DNA from: Bacillus sp. FJAT-28004 | GTDB lineage: Bacteria; Bacillota; Bacilli; Paenibacillales; Paenibacillaceae | Assembly: GCF_001280845.1 (NCBI RefSeq) | Contig: NZ_LGHP01000001.1 | Coordinates: 491,905-555,904 of the forward strand | Reading direction: 5' to 3' | DNA: 64,000 nt | Part shown: positions 54,231 to 64,000 of the stretch, in pieces | Position numbering within the stretch: the stretch's first letter is position 1 | Layout of the letters: each line of letters opens with the position of its first letter | The notes under the pieces: model-generated | What the model saw: only the letters and a program-made list of their open reading frames with translations | Told to the model about the DNA's origin: nothing | Database searches by the model: none | Program-made: the position numbers and the translations under genes

Positions 54231-54992
54231 TTGAACATTATAATCGCGGACGATGAAGAATTCATTAGACTGGGTCTAGAAAAAATATTAACGAAAATGG
54301 ATTTAGACATTACGGTTATCGGCTCCTATAGCAATGGAATGGACGCATGGGCGCATATTTCGAAGCTTGGTGAAGGCGAGCTGGATGTGCTCATTACCGA
54401 TATAAAAATGCCGATGATGGACGGGCTGCGGCTTATTGAGCACTTGCGCAACAAGTCGATTACGACTATTGTACTTAGCGGCTTTAGTGAATTTGAATAC
54501 GCCCGCAAGGCTCTCCGCTCTGGCGTGCGGGATTATTTACTGAAACCAGTGGACAAGACGAACTTGCATGATCTGCTCGTCCAGATCGAGCAAGAGCGAA
54601 GTGAGAATGGGCAGCTAGCTGAATCAACGGTGTCTACTCCACCTCTGGAGACGATCTCGCAGGAAAAAGAACATTATGTCATCGAGCAAATGAAGACGAT
54701 TTTGGAGCATGAATACGGCAAAAACTTCGAAATGGAACGAATAGCGGACACCGTTGGCATGAGCGCAAATTATTTGAGCCGTCTATTCAAACAGGAAACA
54801 GGCATGACGCTGACAGACTATTTGATCGATATTCGGATTGAGAAGGCAAAGCAGTTTTTGAGCGATCATCCGAATCTGAAAAATTATGAGATATCACAGC
54901 TGGTCGGCTATAGTGATCCTGTTTATTTCAATAAGCTTTTTAAGAAGATGGTCGGAGAAACGCCTAAGGATTATAAAGCCAAGCATCACTAG
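54231..54992 (+). CDS. Compact YesN-like response regulator (receiver + AraC)
   Basis: 253 residues. The receiver (1-118) has D7/D8, phospho-acceptor D57 in LITDIKMPMMDG and K in YLLKPVDK. A short linker follows, and AraC double helix-turn-helix at about 155-253 (MERIADTVGMSANYLSRLFKQ; ISQLVGYSDPVYFNKLFKK). It lacks the long middle region of the 17218 regulator. TTG 54231 with AGAGGAG nine bases upstream. No histidine kinase gene is adjacent; the only unpaired YesM-type kinase in the window is at 27381. It probably activates the importer and perhaps the divergent mannan operon. Confidence 0.9.
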   Translation: MNIIIADDEEFIRLGLEKILTKMDLDITVIGSYSNGMDAWAHISKLGEGELDVLITDIKMPMMDGLRLIEHLRNKSITTIVLSGFSEFEYARKALRSGVRDYLLKPVDKTNLHDLLVQIEQERSENGQLAESTVSTPPLETISQEKEHYVIEQMKTILEHEYGKNFEMERIADTVGMSANYLSRLFKQETGMTLTDYLIDIRIEKAKQFLSDHPNLKNYEISQLVGYSDPVYFNKLFKKMVGETPKDYKAKHH

Positions 54993-55035
54993 TGTCGATG
55001 AGCAAAATTGAATATAAGATGTGCAATATCATTCA

Positions 55036-55064
55036 TTTACAGGAAGGTGGAATGAGCGTAAAAT
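55036..55064 (+). promoter_or_regulatory. Sigma-A-type promoter of the ABC exporter gene
   Basis: -35 TTTACA (55036-55041), 17-base spacer, -10 TAAAAT (55059-55064), about 70 bases before the start codon. Confidence 0.5.
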
Positions 55065-55132
55065 GATGCGGTAGCTTGCCGTATTTAGAATGGTTTGACA
55101 GCATGTAGAGCTGCAGAAGGATGGAGAGAGCA

Positions 55133-56938
55133 ATGTCAGAGAGGGTTTTGAAAACTCAGCTTGGTGCTGCGAAAGGACTAGCGAGCACATTTGAGAACGC
55201 GGCACTAGAGGAAAATGTCAGCCCGTTAAAATTTTTATTGTCATTATACAAAGGAAACTTTACCAATCTATTTATTTCTTTATTATTTTTGTTCATTAAG
55301 AGTGCGCCTGTTTATGTGCTGCCGATCGTTACCGCGAATATTATCAACATTGCGACGAATCCAGCAAAATATCCGCTTAGCGGCATTTGGATTAATTTTG
55401 TTATTATTTTGATCGTCATCTTACAGAACATACCGACTCATGCTGCTTACATTTCTTTTTTGAGCCGTGCGGTAAGATATGTAGAAGCGGGACTTCGGAG
55501 CGCGCTTGTGCGCAAGCTCCAGCAGTTGTCCATTAATCAACACAGAGAGCTGCCTGCGGGCAAGCTGCAGTCGAAGGTGCTGCGCGATGTCGAAGCAGTT
55601 GAGATGATGTCAAAGCAGTTCATGCTTGCTTTGGCGCCTGCTGTAGTTAACATCATCGTATCCTTCATCATAACGCTGAACAGCAGCTGGATTGTGTCGT
55701 TGTTTTTTATACTGACTATTCCAATGTCCATAACGATTGTAACCATTTTCCGCCGTAAAATCCGTAAGTCGAACAAGGAATTCCGTAAAGAAATCGAACA
55801 GATGTCCTCTCGCGTGTCGGAGATGGTTGAGATGATTCCGATTACGCGTGCACACGGTCTGGAGAAGGTTGAGATTGCCCGTATTGACCAGACGCTTCGC
55901 AACATTCAAGGCAAAGGCTATCGGCTAGATTTGGTAGAGGCATACTTTGGCTCGACAAACTGGGTAACGTTTCAAATTTTTCAGGTGCTTTGTTTAATCT
56001 TTACTGCTTATTTAGCCTACAATGGGCAAATTCAGGTTGGCGATGTCGTGATGTACCAAGGGTTCTTTGCAATGATTTTGGCTTCGGTTACCGGTCTTAT
56101 TAACATTTATCCGCAAATTGCAAAAGGGCTTGAATCGATTCATTCCATCAAAGAAATTTTGGTATCGACCGATATTGAAAATAACAGCGGCAAAAGAAAA
56201 GTTTCTGATGTGCGCGGTGAATTCTCCTTCGAGGGCGTTGAGCTGTCGTATCCTGGAAGCGAGCATCATGTGCTTGAGGATGTTACGCTTGAAGTAGAGG
56301 CTGGCGAATGCATCGCATTTGTTGGTGCATCTGGGGCAGGCAAATCAACGGTGCTCAATCTCGTTATCGGTTTCCTGCAGCCAACGGGCGGGAAAGTGTT
56401 GATGGACGGCATCGATTTGGCGGACATTGATCTGCGCAGTTATCGCAAGCATCTGGCAGTCGTGCCGCAAACGAATATTTTGTTCTCGGGAACGATTCGA
56501 GACAATATCACGTATGGTCTTCGTGATATTACAGATGAACAAGTGAATCGCGTTGTTGAGATGGCTAATCTATCTGAATTTATCGGGCAGCTGCCTGATG
56601 GCCTCGAAACCATGGTTGGAGAACATGGCGGCAAGCTGTCCGGCGGGCAGCGTCAACGGATCGCCATTGCACGCGCACTCGTACGCGAGCCCAAAATCAT
56701 TATTTTGGATGAAGCAACCTCCGCACTCGATAACGAATCGGAATTTCATGTTCAGAAGGCTATGCAGGAGCTTATTAAGGGTCGGACAACATTCATTGTC
56801 GCTCATCGCTTGTCCACAATCCGTGATGCAGACCGCATTGTCGTCATGAAGCACGGTCGTATTGCCGAGGTTGGCACCTTCGAAGAGCTGATGGCGAGCA
56901 AAGGCGAATTTTATAATTTGAAGCAGCTGCAGCTTTAG
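55133..56938 (+). CDS. ABC exporter-type transporter (membrane + ATPase fusion)
   Basis: 601-residue type-I exporter half-transporter, working as a dimer. Six-segment membrane domain about 25-330, ATPase domain about 355-595. Walker A GASGAGKST near residue 398, signature LSGGQRQR, Walker B IIILDEATSALD, switch VAHRLST. ATG 55133 has GGAG six bases upstream; ATG 55121 in the same frame has no room for a ribosome site. It has its own promoter and terminator, so it is a separate unit between the importer and the beta-galactosidase gene. Substrate (lipid, drug, peptide or glycan) not evident. Confidence 0.88.
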   Translation: MSERVLKTQLGAAKGLASTFENAALEENVSPLKFLLSLYKGNFTNLFISLLFLFIKSAPVYVLPIVTANIINIATNPAKYPLSGIWINFVIILIVILQNIPTHAAYISFLSRAVRYVEAGLRSALVRKLQQLSINQHRELPAGKLQSKVLRDVEAVEMMSKQFMLALAPAVVNIIVSFIITLNSSWIVSLFFILTIPMSITIVTIFRRKIRKSNKEFRKEIEQMSSRVSEMVEMIPITRAHGLEKVEIARIDQTLRNIQGKGYRLDLVEAYFGSTNWVTFQIFQVLCLIFTAYLAYNGQIQVGDVVMYQGFFAMILASVTGLINIYPQIAKGLESIHSIKEILVSTDIENNSGKRKVSDVRGEFSFEGVELSYPGSEHHVLEDVTLEVEAGECIAFVGASGAGKSTVLNLVIGFLQPTGGKVLMDGIDLADIDLRSYRKHLAVVPQTNILFSGTIRDNITYGLRDITDEQVNRVVEMANLSEFIGQLPDGLETMVGEHGGKLSGGQRQRIAIARALVREPKIIILDEATSALDNESEFHVQKAMQELIKGRTTFIVAHRLSTIRDADRIVVMKHGRIAEVGTFEELMASKGEFYNLKQLQL

Positions 56939-56962
56939 GAGAGGCAGGTTTGTTAGTCATAG

Positions 56963-57001
56963 GGTTGATCAGGTGTTTTGCCTGATCAGCCTTTTTTTTT
57001 T
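56963..57001 (+). terminator. Intrinsic terminator after the ABC exporter gene
   Basis: GGTTGATCAGG (56963-56973) pairs with CCTGATCAGCC (56981-56991, one G-T pair), followed by ten Ts. Confidence 0.92.
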
Positions 57002-57022
57002 GCCGCGCGCTTTCATTATTGA

Positions 57023-60256
<3,234 letters not shown>

Positions 60257-60260
60257 AATA

Positions 60261-60308
60261 AAAAGAGGCTTGTCTTCCGTCTGCTGACGGTCGGCGGGCC
60301 TCTCTTTT
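60261..60308. terminator. Hairpin between convergent genes
   Basis: AAAAGAGGC (60261-60269) pairs with GCCTCTCTTTT (60298-60308), with an inner CCGTC/GACGG stem. It serves the beta-galactosidase and overlaps the stop codon of the minus-strand AIM24-like gene. Confidence 0.65.
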
Positions 60309-60996
60309 ATTTGATATAGATGCCGCCAAATGGCAGCACTTCGCGAAGAATTCTTTTGATAAAACCGCCGTTTTGCAGTTGATCCTCCAGATCGGCATCG
60401 CGTGAGCCCGTTTGGATGAGCACCGGGCCGGTGCCACGAATTTCCCACTGTACATTCATATGCTGGCTTGCGAGCTTATTGCCATAAACGGACAGCTGGA
60501 TGGATGCATGCTCAGGATATGCGACGAGCGCTCCAGTCTCAACATATAAAGGACGATCCGGATGAAGCTGAATGGATTTCATATCCCCGGCCGTAATAAT
60601 GCCAAGCAAGCCCGGACCGGAAAATCGCATACGGACAAATTCCTTCGTAATCCATGCGTTTTTGAGCTTCTGCACAACGGACTTCAAATTCATGCCGTCC
60701 GAGAAAAAAATGATATGTCTGAAATCGAACAGTAAATTGCTTTTCTCATCGATCTGCAGCGTTTCGAGCGAGCAGCCTGCCGGCAGGCCAACAATGAATT
60801 CGGAAGGTCCAGAAATGAGGGAGCGAATCCAGCGTTTCTTGCGATACATGCCAGCCAAATCCATGAAACGATCCTCGCGATTTTGCGGATCGCCTTGAAA
60901 GGCAATGATCGATTTTGGATGCAGCACATGAAGCTTGTCCACAGCTTCAAGGTTAAGATGCACATGCCCGACCTGGGCGGGAACCGTTATTTTCAT
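60307..60996 (-). CDS. AIM24/TIGR00266-family protein
   Basis: 229 residues, beta-rich. It resembles the AIM24 family, whose biochemical role in bacteria is unknown. Recognisable stretches are FSGPGLLGIITAGDMKSIQLHPDRPLYVETGALVAY and the tail REVLPFGGIYIK. ATG 60996 has GAGGA eight bases upstream and overlaps the stop of the coiled-coil gene as ATGA, implying translational coupling. The longer frame to 61038 lies inside that gene. The two proteins probably work together. Confidence 0.75.
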   Translation of the reverse strand: MKITVPAQVGHVHLNLEAVDKLHVLHPKSIIAFQGDPQNREDRFMDLAGMYRKKRWIRSLISGPSEFIVGLPAGCSLETLQIDEKSNLLFDFRHIIFFSDGMNLKSVVQKLKNAWITKEFVRMRFSGPGLLGIITAGDMKSIQLHPDRPLYVETGALVAYPEHASIQLSVYGNKLASQHMNVQWEIRGTGPVLIQTGSRDADLEDQLQNGGFIKRILREVLPFGGIYIK

Positions 60997-61460
60997 CCGC
61001 TGATTCCTCTGCCGCCTGTGCTCCGCTGCTTGCGCCATACGACATAACGCCAGACGCGTAGGGAGACGATATAAGCAACAAAAACAGCTGCGATAATAAT
61101 GACAGTATTAATAAGCTTGCTTATAAAGGATTGTTTGTCCTGCTTCATGCGATCCATCTCGGCTTGCAACTCCGCATTTTGCGCAATTAGCTGATTGTTT
61201 TGTTCAAGCAGCTCCTTTTGCTTAAGCGCATACTCTGCTGCAGCCTTTGCGGATTCCTCAAGCTGCTGCTGTTGCTTAGCAAGTGCTTCCGTGGCTTCAA
61301 TATATTGCTGCTGGAGCTCGCTTATTTTCTCAGGTGTATTGTAAATGTCTTTGATTCGATCAATTAAACCTGCGTGGACAGTTGGTTGTGGAATGATGAT
61401 GAGAATAAAGGATAGGAAGCTTGTTATGACAAGTGCTTTCCATAATGGTTGCCGCATCAT
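60993..61460 (-). CDS. Signal-peptide, coiled-coil, single-span membrane protein
   Basis: 155 residues, no recognised family. Signal-like hydrophobic stretch at 9-30 (ending PTVHAG), Gln/Glu/Ala-rich coiled coil about 45-112, transmembrane segment about 117-138 and a basic cytoplasmic tail (RVWRYVVWRKQRSTGGRG). The coiled coil would face outward. Two ATGs are adjacent; AAGGGAG fits either (61460 or 61457). It overlaps the AIM24-like gene by four bases. Possibly a membrane anchor for that partner; function unknown. Confidence 0.65.
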   Translation of the reverse strand: MMRQPLWKALVITSFLSFILIIIPQPTVHAGLIDRIKDIYNTPEKISELQQQYIEATEALAKQQQQLEESAKAAAEYALKQKELLEQNNQLIAQNAELQAEMDRMKQDKQSFISKLINTVIIIAAVFVAYIVSLRVWRYVVWRKQRSTGGRGISG

Positions 61461-61590
61461 ATTCTCCCTTCAGTTTTCGACATAAGAGGGGCTGATGCTT
61501 ACATTTTACAGCCTTTCTCGACAATAGTCACTCCTGTCCTGTATTTGGATGGAAATAGCGACGATTTATTGCCTGAAAACATTTACTCCA

Positions 61591-61628
61591 TAAAAAAAAG
61601 GATAGCAGCGGTGTCGCTGCTATCCTTT
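61591..61628 (-). terminator. Terminator of the aldose 1-epimerase gene
   Basis: CGCTGCTATCCTTT and AAAGGATAGCAGCG arms (61615-61628 and 61597-61610), with a 4-base loop. On the minus strand it is followed by a run of Ts (61598-61592). Confidence 0.9.
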
Positions 61629-61637
61629 GATCGATGA

Positions 61638-62636
61638 CTATTTTCTAACGTACAAGCGACTTGTTTCTTCCCAAATGCCGCCTGGCTCAAGCGAGACAAG
61701 CCCGATTTGCTCAGCTGGCAAATTCACATTTGGCGCATTGACGAGATTTAGCTGCGGCTCTGGACAGAAGAAGCCTGGCGTAGCATTGTTGTTCCAAATC
61801 ATCCACTGCTTATAAGCCGTTCCGATATCGTAGACAAGTGTTACACCATTACGTGTATCGGTCAGCTCCATTGCATTGCGGCCGTTTTGCGGCTCGGTTG
61901 TGTAGTGATTGTCCATCGACTCCCAGAAAGGCGAGATACCTGTTGTTTTCATTGCTTCTTCGTCCGCTACTAGCGTCTGGTAGTTGCCTGTCGGCAGCAT
62001 CCGCTCGTTAAGTTCCCAGCGTTTTCCGGTTGTTAGCGTGAAGCGGTAATCATCTGCTGTGCTGTTCGAAGCGAACGGCGCATTGATCGTCGTATGGAAT
62101 GCGATCAGACAAGGCATCGCATCCGTTCCTTCATTATGTACGGATACATGCTGGAGCAGGCCTGTATCATTCAATGCGTAACGAAGCTTAATCGTGAAGC
62201 GATGCGGCAAATACGTATAGATGGGGTGGCTTTCATCGATTGAAATTTTGAGCGATACGTAGCTTTCCGTTTTGTTTGTGCCAAAATCCTCGACACTCCA
62301 AGCTGCTGTATGGAAAAATCCGTGCAAATGGTTGCCGGTTTTTGCTTCATTTACAGGGAAGTTATAAGTTCTGCCATTCCAAGTAAAAGTACCGTCTTCA
62401 TAACGGTTGGGAGGGAACAGGACAGGGATGCCGTGAATGCCCGGATTCGCTCTAAAGCCATCCATTTCCTCTAGGGATGGTTCACGAAGGAAGGTATAGT
62501 TGTTTGCATTATCGCGAAAAGCAATGAGATTGGCACCAACAGCTGGCAATACAGCTGCTTCATAAGCGCCCCACTGCAGCCATACAGCTTGTTCATCATG
62601 AAATAATTGTTCAAATGCTTGTCCTTGCGTAGACAT
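61638..62636 (-). CDS. Aldose 1-epimerase (galactose mutarotase family)
   Basis: 332-residue cytoplasmic beta-sandwich enzyme interconverting alpha and beta anomers of aldoses. Family features are LQWGAYEAAVLPAVGANLIAFRD, GIPVLFPPNRYEDGTF, catalytic-site GNHLHGFFHTAAW and the late FFCPEPQLNLVNAPN. ATG 62636 has AGGAGG five bases upstream. Monocistronic, with its own terminator. Nearby glycosidases and the phosphorylase release sugars in one anomeric form, so it may support their metabolism. Some YihR/LacX-like proteins in this family act on other sugars. Confidence 0.88.
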   Translation of the reverse strand: MSTQGQAFEQLFHDEQAVWLQWGAYEAAVLPAVGANLIAFRDNANNYTFLREPSLEEMDGFRANPGIHGIPVLFPPNRYEDGTFTWNGRTYNFPVNEAKTGNHLHGFFHTAAWSVEDFGTNKTESYVSLKISIDESHPIYTYLPHRFTIKLRYALNDTGLLQHVSVHNEGTDAMPCLIAFHTTINAPFASNSTADDYRFTLTTGKRWELNERMLPTGNYQTLVADEEAMKTTGISPFWESMDNHYTTEPQNGRNAMELTDTRNGVTLVYDIGTAYKQWMIWNNNATPGFFCPEPQLNLVNAPNVNLPAEQIGLVSLEPGGIWEETSRLYVRK

Positions 62637-62777
62637 GGTAATCCTCCTAAAAGTTATTAATAAAGACTTAATCGGTGTAAAATTTTATAATATTCAACTT
62701 TAGAATAGCAGGACAGCGAACAACAAACAACCGCCCTATTCCGATAATAGCGGAAATTGGAGCGGTTGTATGTACAA

Positions 62778-63140
62778 CTATTTTGTTATCCGTAATTCTT
62801 TACTCGAAGCACGTTGTGAAAACAGCTGTTGGATGACGAATTGCTTGCGGCGATTTACGGTTACCTGCTTAGAGTCGGTTATTTCGGAGTCAAAATAAAT
62901 CGTACCAGCATCAATCGTCTTGATTTTTCCGATATTGATGTAGCAATTGGAGCTGACTTGATAGAAGCTGCGTTCCCTCGTCAGCTGGCTAATCTGTTCG
63001 GCAGTCATTCTTTTCTTTATATTATAGTTTCTGCCATGGAAGCTTACGAGTCCTTGCATACCGAGCTTAAAATAGAGCACATCTGTTTCCAACTCGAAAT
63101 CCTCATACACATTCCGTTCGCTCATTACAACATTCATCAT
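62778..63140 (-). CDS. Stand-alone LytTR-domain DNA-binding regulator
   Basis: 120 residues with a LytTR-type DNA-binding domain at about 15-115 (YFKLGMQGLVSFHGRNY, FYQVSSNCYINIGKI, VTVNRRKQF) and no receiver or sensor domain. The frame extends to 63314, but ATG 63140 with GGGGG seven bases upstream is the real start; the upstream part is promoter DNA holding a perfect cre box. Small proteins of this kind often act as transcriptional activators or repressors with an unlinked or self-contained signal. Its promoter is overlapped by a near-palindrome, so autoregulation is possible. Divergent from the lactonase gene. Confidence 0.82.
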   Translation of the reverse strand: MMNVVMSERNVYEDFELETDVLYFKLGMQGLVSFHGRNYNIKKRMTAEQISQLTRERSFYQVSSNCYINIGKIKTIDAGTIYFDSEITDSKQVTVNRRKQFVIQQLFSQRASSKELRITK

Positions 63141-63175
63141 CTCAATTCCCCCTTTAGAAATGTGAATCGCTGATT

Positions 63176-63218
63176 TGTTAGCGCTTACATTGTAACATGT
63201 CACAATAGTATTTGTGAA
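63176..63218 (-). promoter_or_regulatory. LytTR-gene promoter with perfect cre box and palindrome
   Basis: Minus-strand -35 TTCACA (63218-63213), 18-base spacer, -10 TACAAT (63194-63189). TGTAAGCGCTAACA (63189-63176) matches the cre consensus at every position and covers the transcription start. ATTGTGACATGTTACAAT (63206-63189) is an 8-of-9-pair palindrome over spacer and -10. Confidence 0.7.
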
Positions 63219-63239
63219 GTCTTTTATAAAAAAAAGACA

Positions 63240-63268
63240 TTGTTTGATGAAGCGGCTTGTGCTATGGT
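63240..63268 (+). promoter_or_regulatory. Probable promoter of the lactonase-family gene
   Basis: -35 TTGTTT (63240-63245), 17-base spacer, -10 TATGGT (63263-63268), 38 bases before the ATG. Moderate match only. Confidence 0.4.
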
Positions 63269-63306
63269 CACTGTAAAGCCAAAAGTTCAGAGAGGTAGGG
63301 TATAAA

Positions 63307-64000
63307 ATGAGCAATCAAAAGGGACAATCAACATCCAGCAAGATCCTTTATATCGGGTCATATGGAACAGCAGAGGAATCAACTATTCATGTGTGTTCGT
63401 TCGATGAAACGACAAGTGAGCTAAACCTATTGCAGCGTCTTAGTGGGTTTGAGAATGCTTCTTATTTGACGCTGCATCCGGGTGGTGGCAGCTTGTTTGC
63501 AGCAAGTGAAACAGATGTAACAGGAGATGCGAGCGGTGGTTCGGTCGCGTCGTTTGAGATCGATAGAGAAACGGGTTTGCTGCAGTCTACAGGAAACCGC
63601 TTACTTACATATGGCGCTCATCCATGTTACCTTAGCACAGACAATGCAGGGCAGGTGCTCTTTGCTGCCAATTATACAGGCGGCAGCGATGCATTATTTC
63701 CAATTAAGGCTGATGGGGAGCTGGAAGAGGCATCATCTGTCCAGCAGCATGCCGGCGAGCTGGGTCCAAACGCCGCAAGGCAGGATGCGCCACACGCTCA
63801 TTGCATCGTCCCGCTAGGTTCTTCTTATGTTTGCTCCGTTGATTTGGGCATCGATGCGATCGTTATTTATCGCTATGATGAGGAAGGGCGTTCGCTTGTT
63901 CCTCATGGAATCAGCAAGGTACATCGTGGGGCTGGTCCGCGTCATTTGATTTTCCACCCACATTTAAAAACGGGTTATGTGATGAATGAGCTGGATTCCA
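63307..64000 (+). CDS. Lactonase-family beta-propeller, 6-phosphogluconolactonase-like (3' truncated)
   Basis: The frame is open from ATG 63307 to the window end, giving 231 residues of a family usually near 340-360. Begins SKILYIGSYGTAEESTIHV, then LTLHPGGGSLFAASE, HPCYLSTDNAGQVLFAANYTGGS, PHAHCIVPLGSSYVCSVDLG and GPRHLIFHP. These are repeated blades of a seven-bladed Pgl/YkgB-type propeller with the conserved PHxH and GPRH motifs. It would hydrolyse 6-phosphogluconolactone or another sugar lactone in the cytoplasm. AGGTAGGG lies upstream of the ATG. A cre box and a divergent LytTR gene are upstream. Confidence 0.88.
   Translation, partial: MSNQKGQSTSSKILYIGSYGTAEESTIHVCSFDETTSELNLLQRLSGFENASYLTLHPGGGSLFAASETDVTGDASGGSVASFEIDRETGLLQSTGNRLLTYGAHPCYLSTDNAGQVLFAANYTGGSDALFPIKADGELEEASSVQQHAGELGPNAARQDAPHAHCIVPLGSSYVCSVDLGIDAIVIYRYDEEGRSLVPHGISKVHRGAGPRHLIFHPHLKTGYVMNELDS

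Overview
The window looks like a chromosomal segment of a Paenibacillus-type Bacillota (Firmicutes). The evidence is moderate GC with strong AGGAGG-like ribosome sites and frequent TTG/GTG starts, an S-layer-homology (SLH) surface protein, CcpA-type cre boxes, and repeated CUT1-type sugar ABC transporters paired with YesM/YesN-like histidine kinases and AraC-type response regulators. No rRNA, tRNA, CRISPR array, insertion sequence or prophage was seen.

Layout. 1-3487 (+): an FtsX/MacB-type permease, cut by the window start, with its ATPase, which carries an AbrB-like C-terminal tail. 3563-11545 (-): a seven-gene operon read right to left. It encodes an ArgH-superfamily lyase, an amidohydrolase, a solute-binding lipoprotein, two permeases, an NtaA/DmoA-type flavin monooxygenase and a rhodanese-type sulfurtransferase. 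Its leader has a strong terminator and a possible 11-codon leader peptide. It looks like a scavenging pathway for an organic sulfur or nitrogen compound; the substrate is unknown. 11888-20266 (+): an Lpl-type ABC importer, a YesM/YesN two-component pair and a frameshifted Gfo/Idh/MocA oxidoreductase, followed at 20585-25279 by a 1564-residue SLH protein with DUF4855 and three tandem repeats. Three promoters in this region share one operator-like motif at nearly constant spacing from the -10.

25373-31630: an ArsR-type regulator (-) diverges from an operon of SDR dehydrogenase, histidine kinase, solute-binding lipoprotein without permeases, and LacI regulator. 31936-45410 (+): an AraR-like GntR/LacI regulator, then GH38 alpha-mannosidase, two permeases, a binding lipoprotein, an unclassified TIM-barrel glycosidase-like protein, and a secreted GxGYxYP protein with three carbohydrate-binding-like modules. 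This operon has a palindromic operator over its promoter and a perfect cre box. 45648-46850: a BenE-type benzoate transporter. 46856-47209 (-): a possible small zinc-ribbon protein.

47342-50708 (-): an intracellular beta-mannan cassette of GH113 mannanase, cellobiose 2-epimerase and GH130 mannosylglucose phosphorylase. It diverges from 51024-54992 (+): binding lipoprotein, two permeases and an AraC-type response regulator that has no kinase beside it. An ABC exporter-type protein and a GH2 beta-galactosidase follow. 60307-64000: an AIM24-like protein coupled to a coiled-coil membrane protein, an aldose 1-epimerase, a small LytTR regulator with a cre-controlled promoter, and the start of a lactonase-family beta-propeller.

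How it works together. Much of the window appears to serve uptake and intracellular breakdown of plant or fungal mannose-containing glycans. The most notable inference is that the kinase and permease-less binding protein at 27381-30544 are the sensing half of a system whose transporter and response regulator lie at 51024-54992, because the two binding proteins are clear paralogues.
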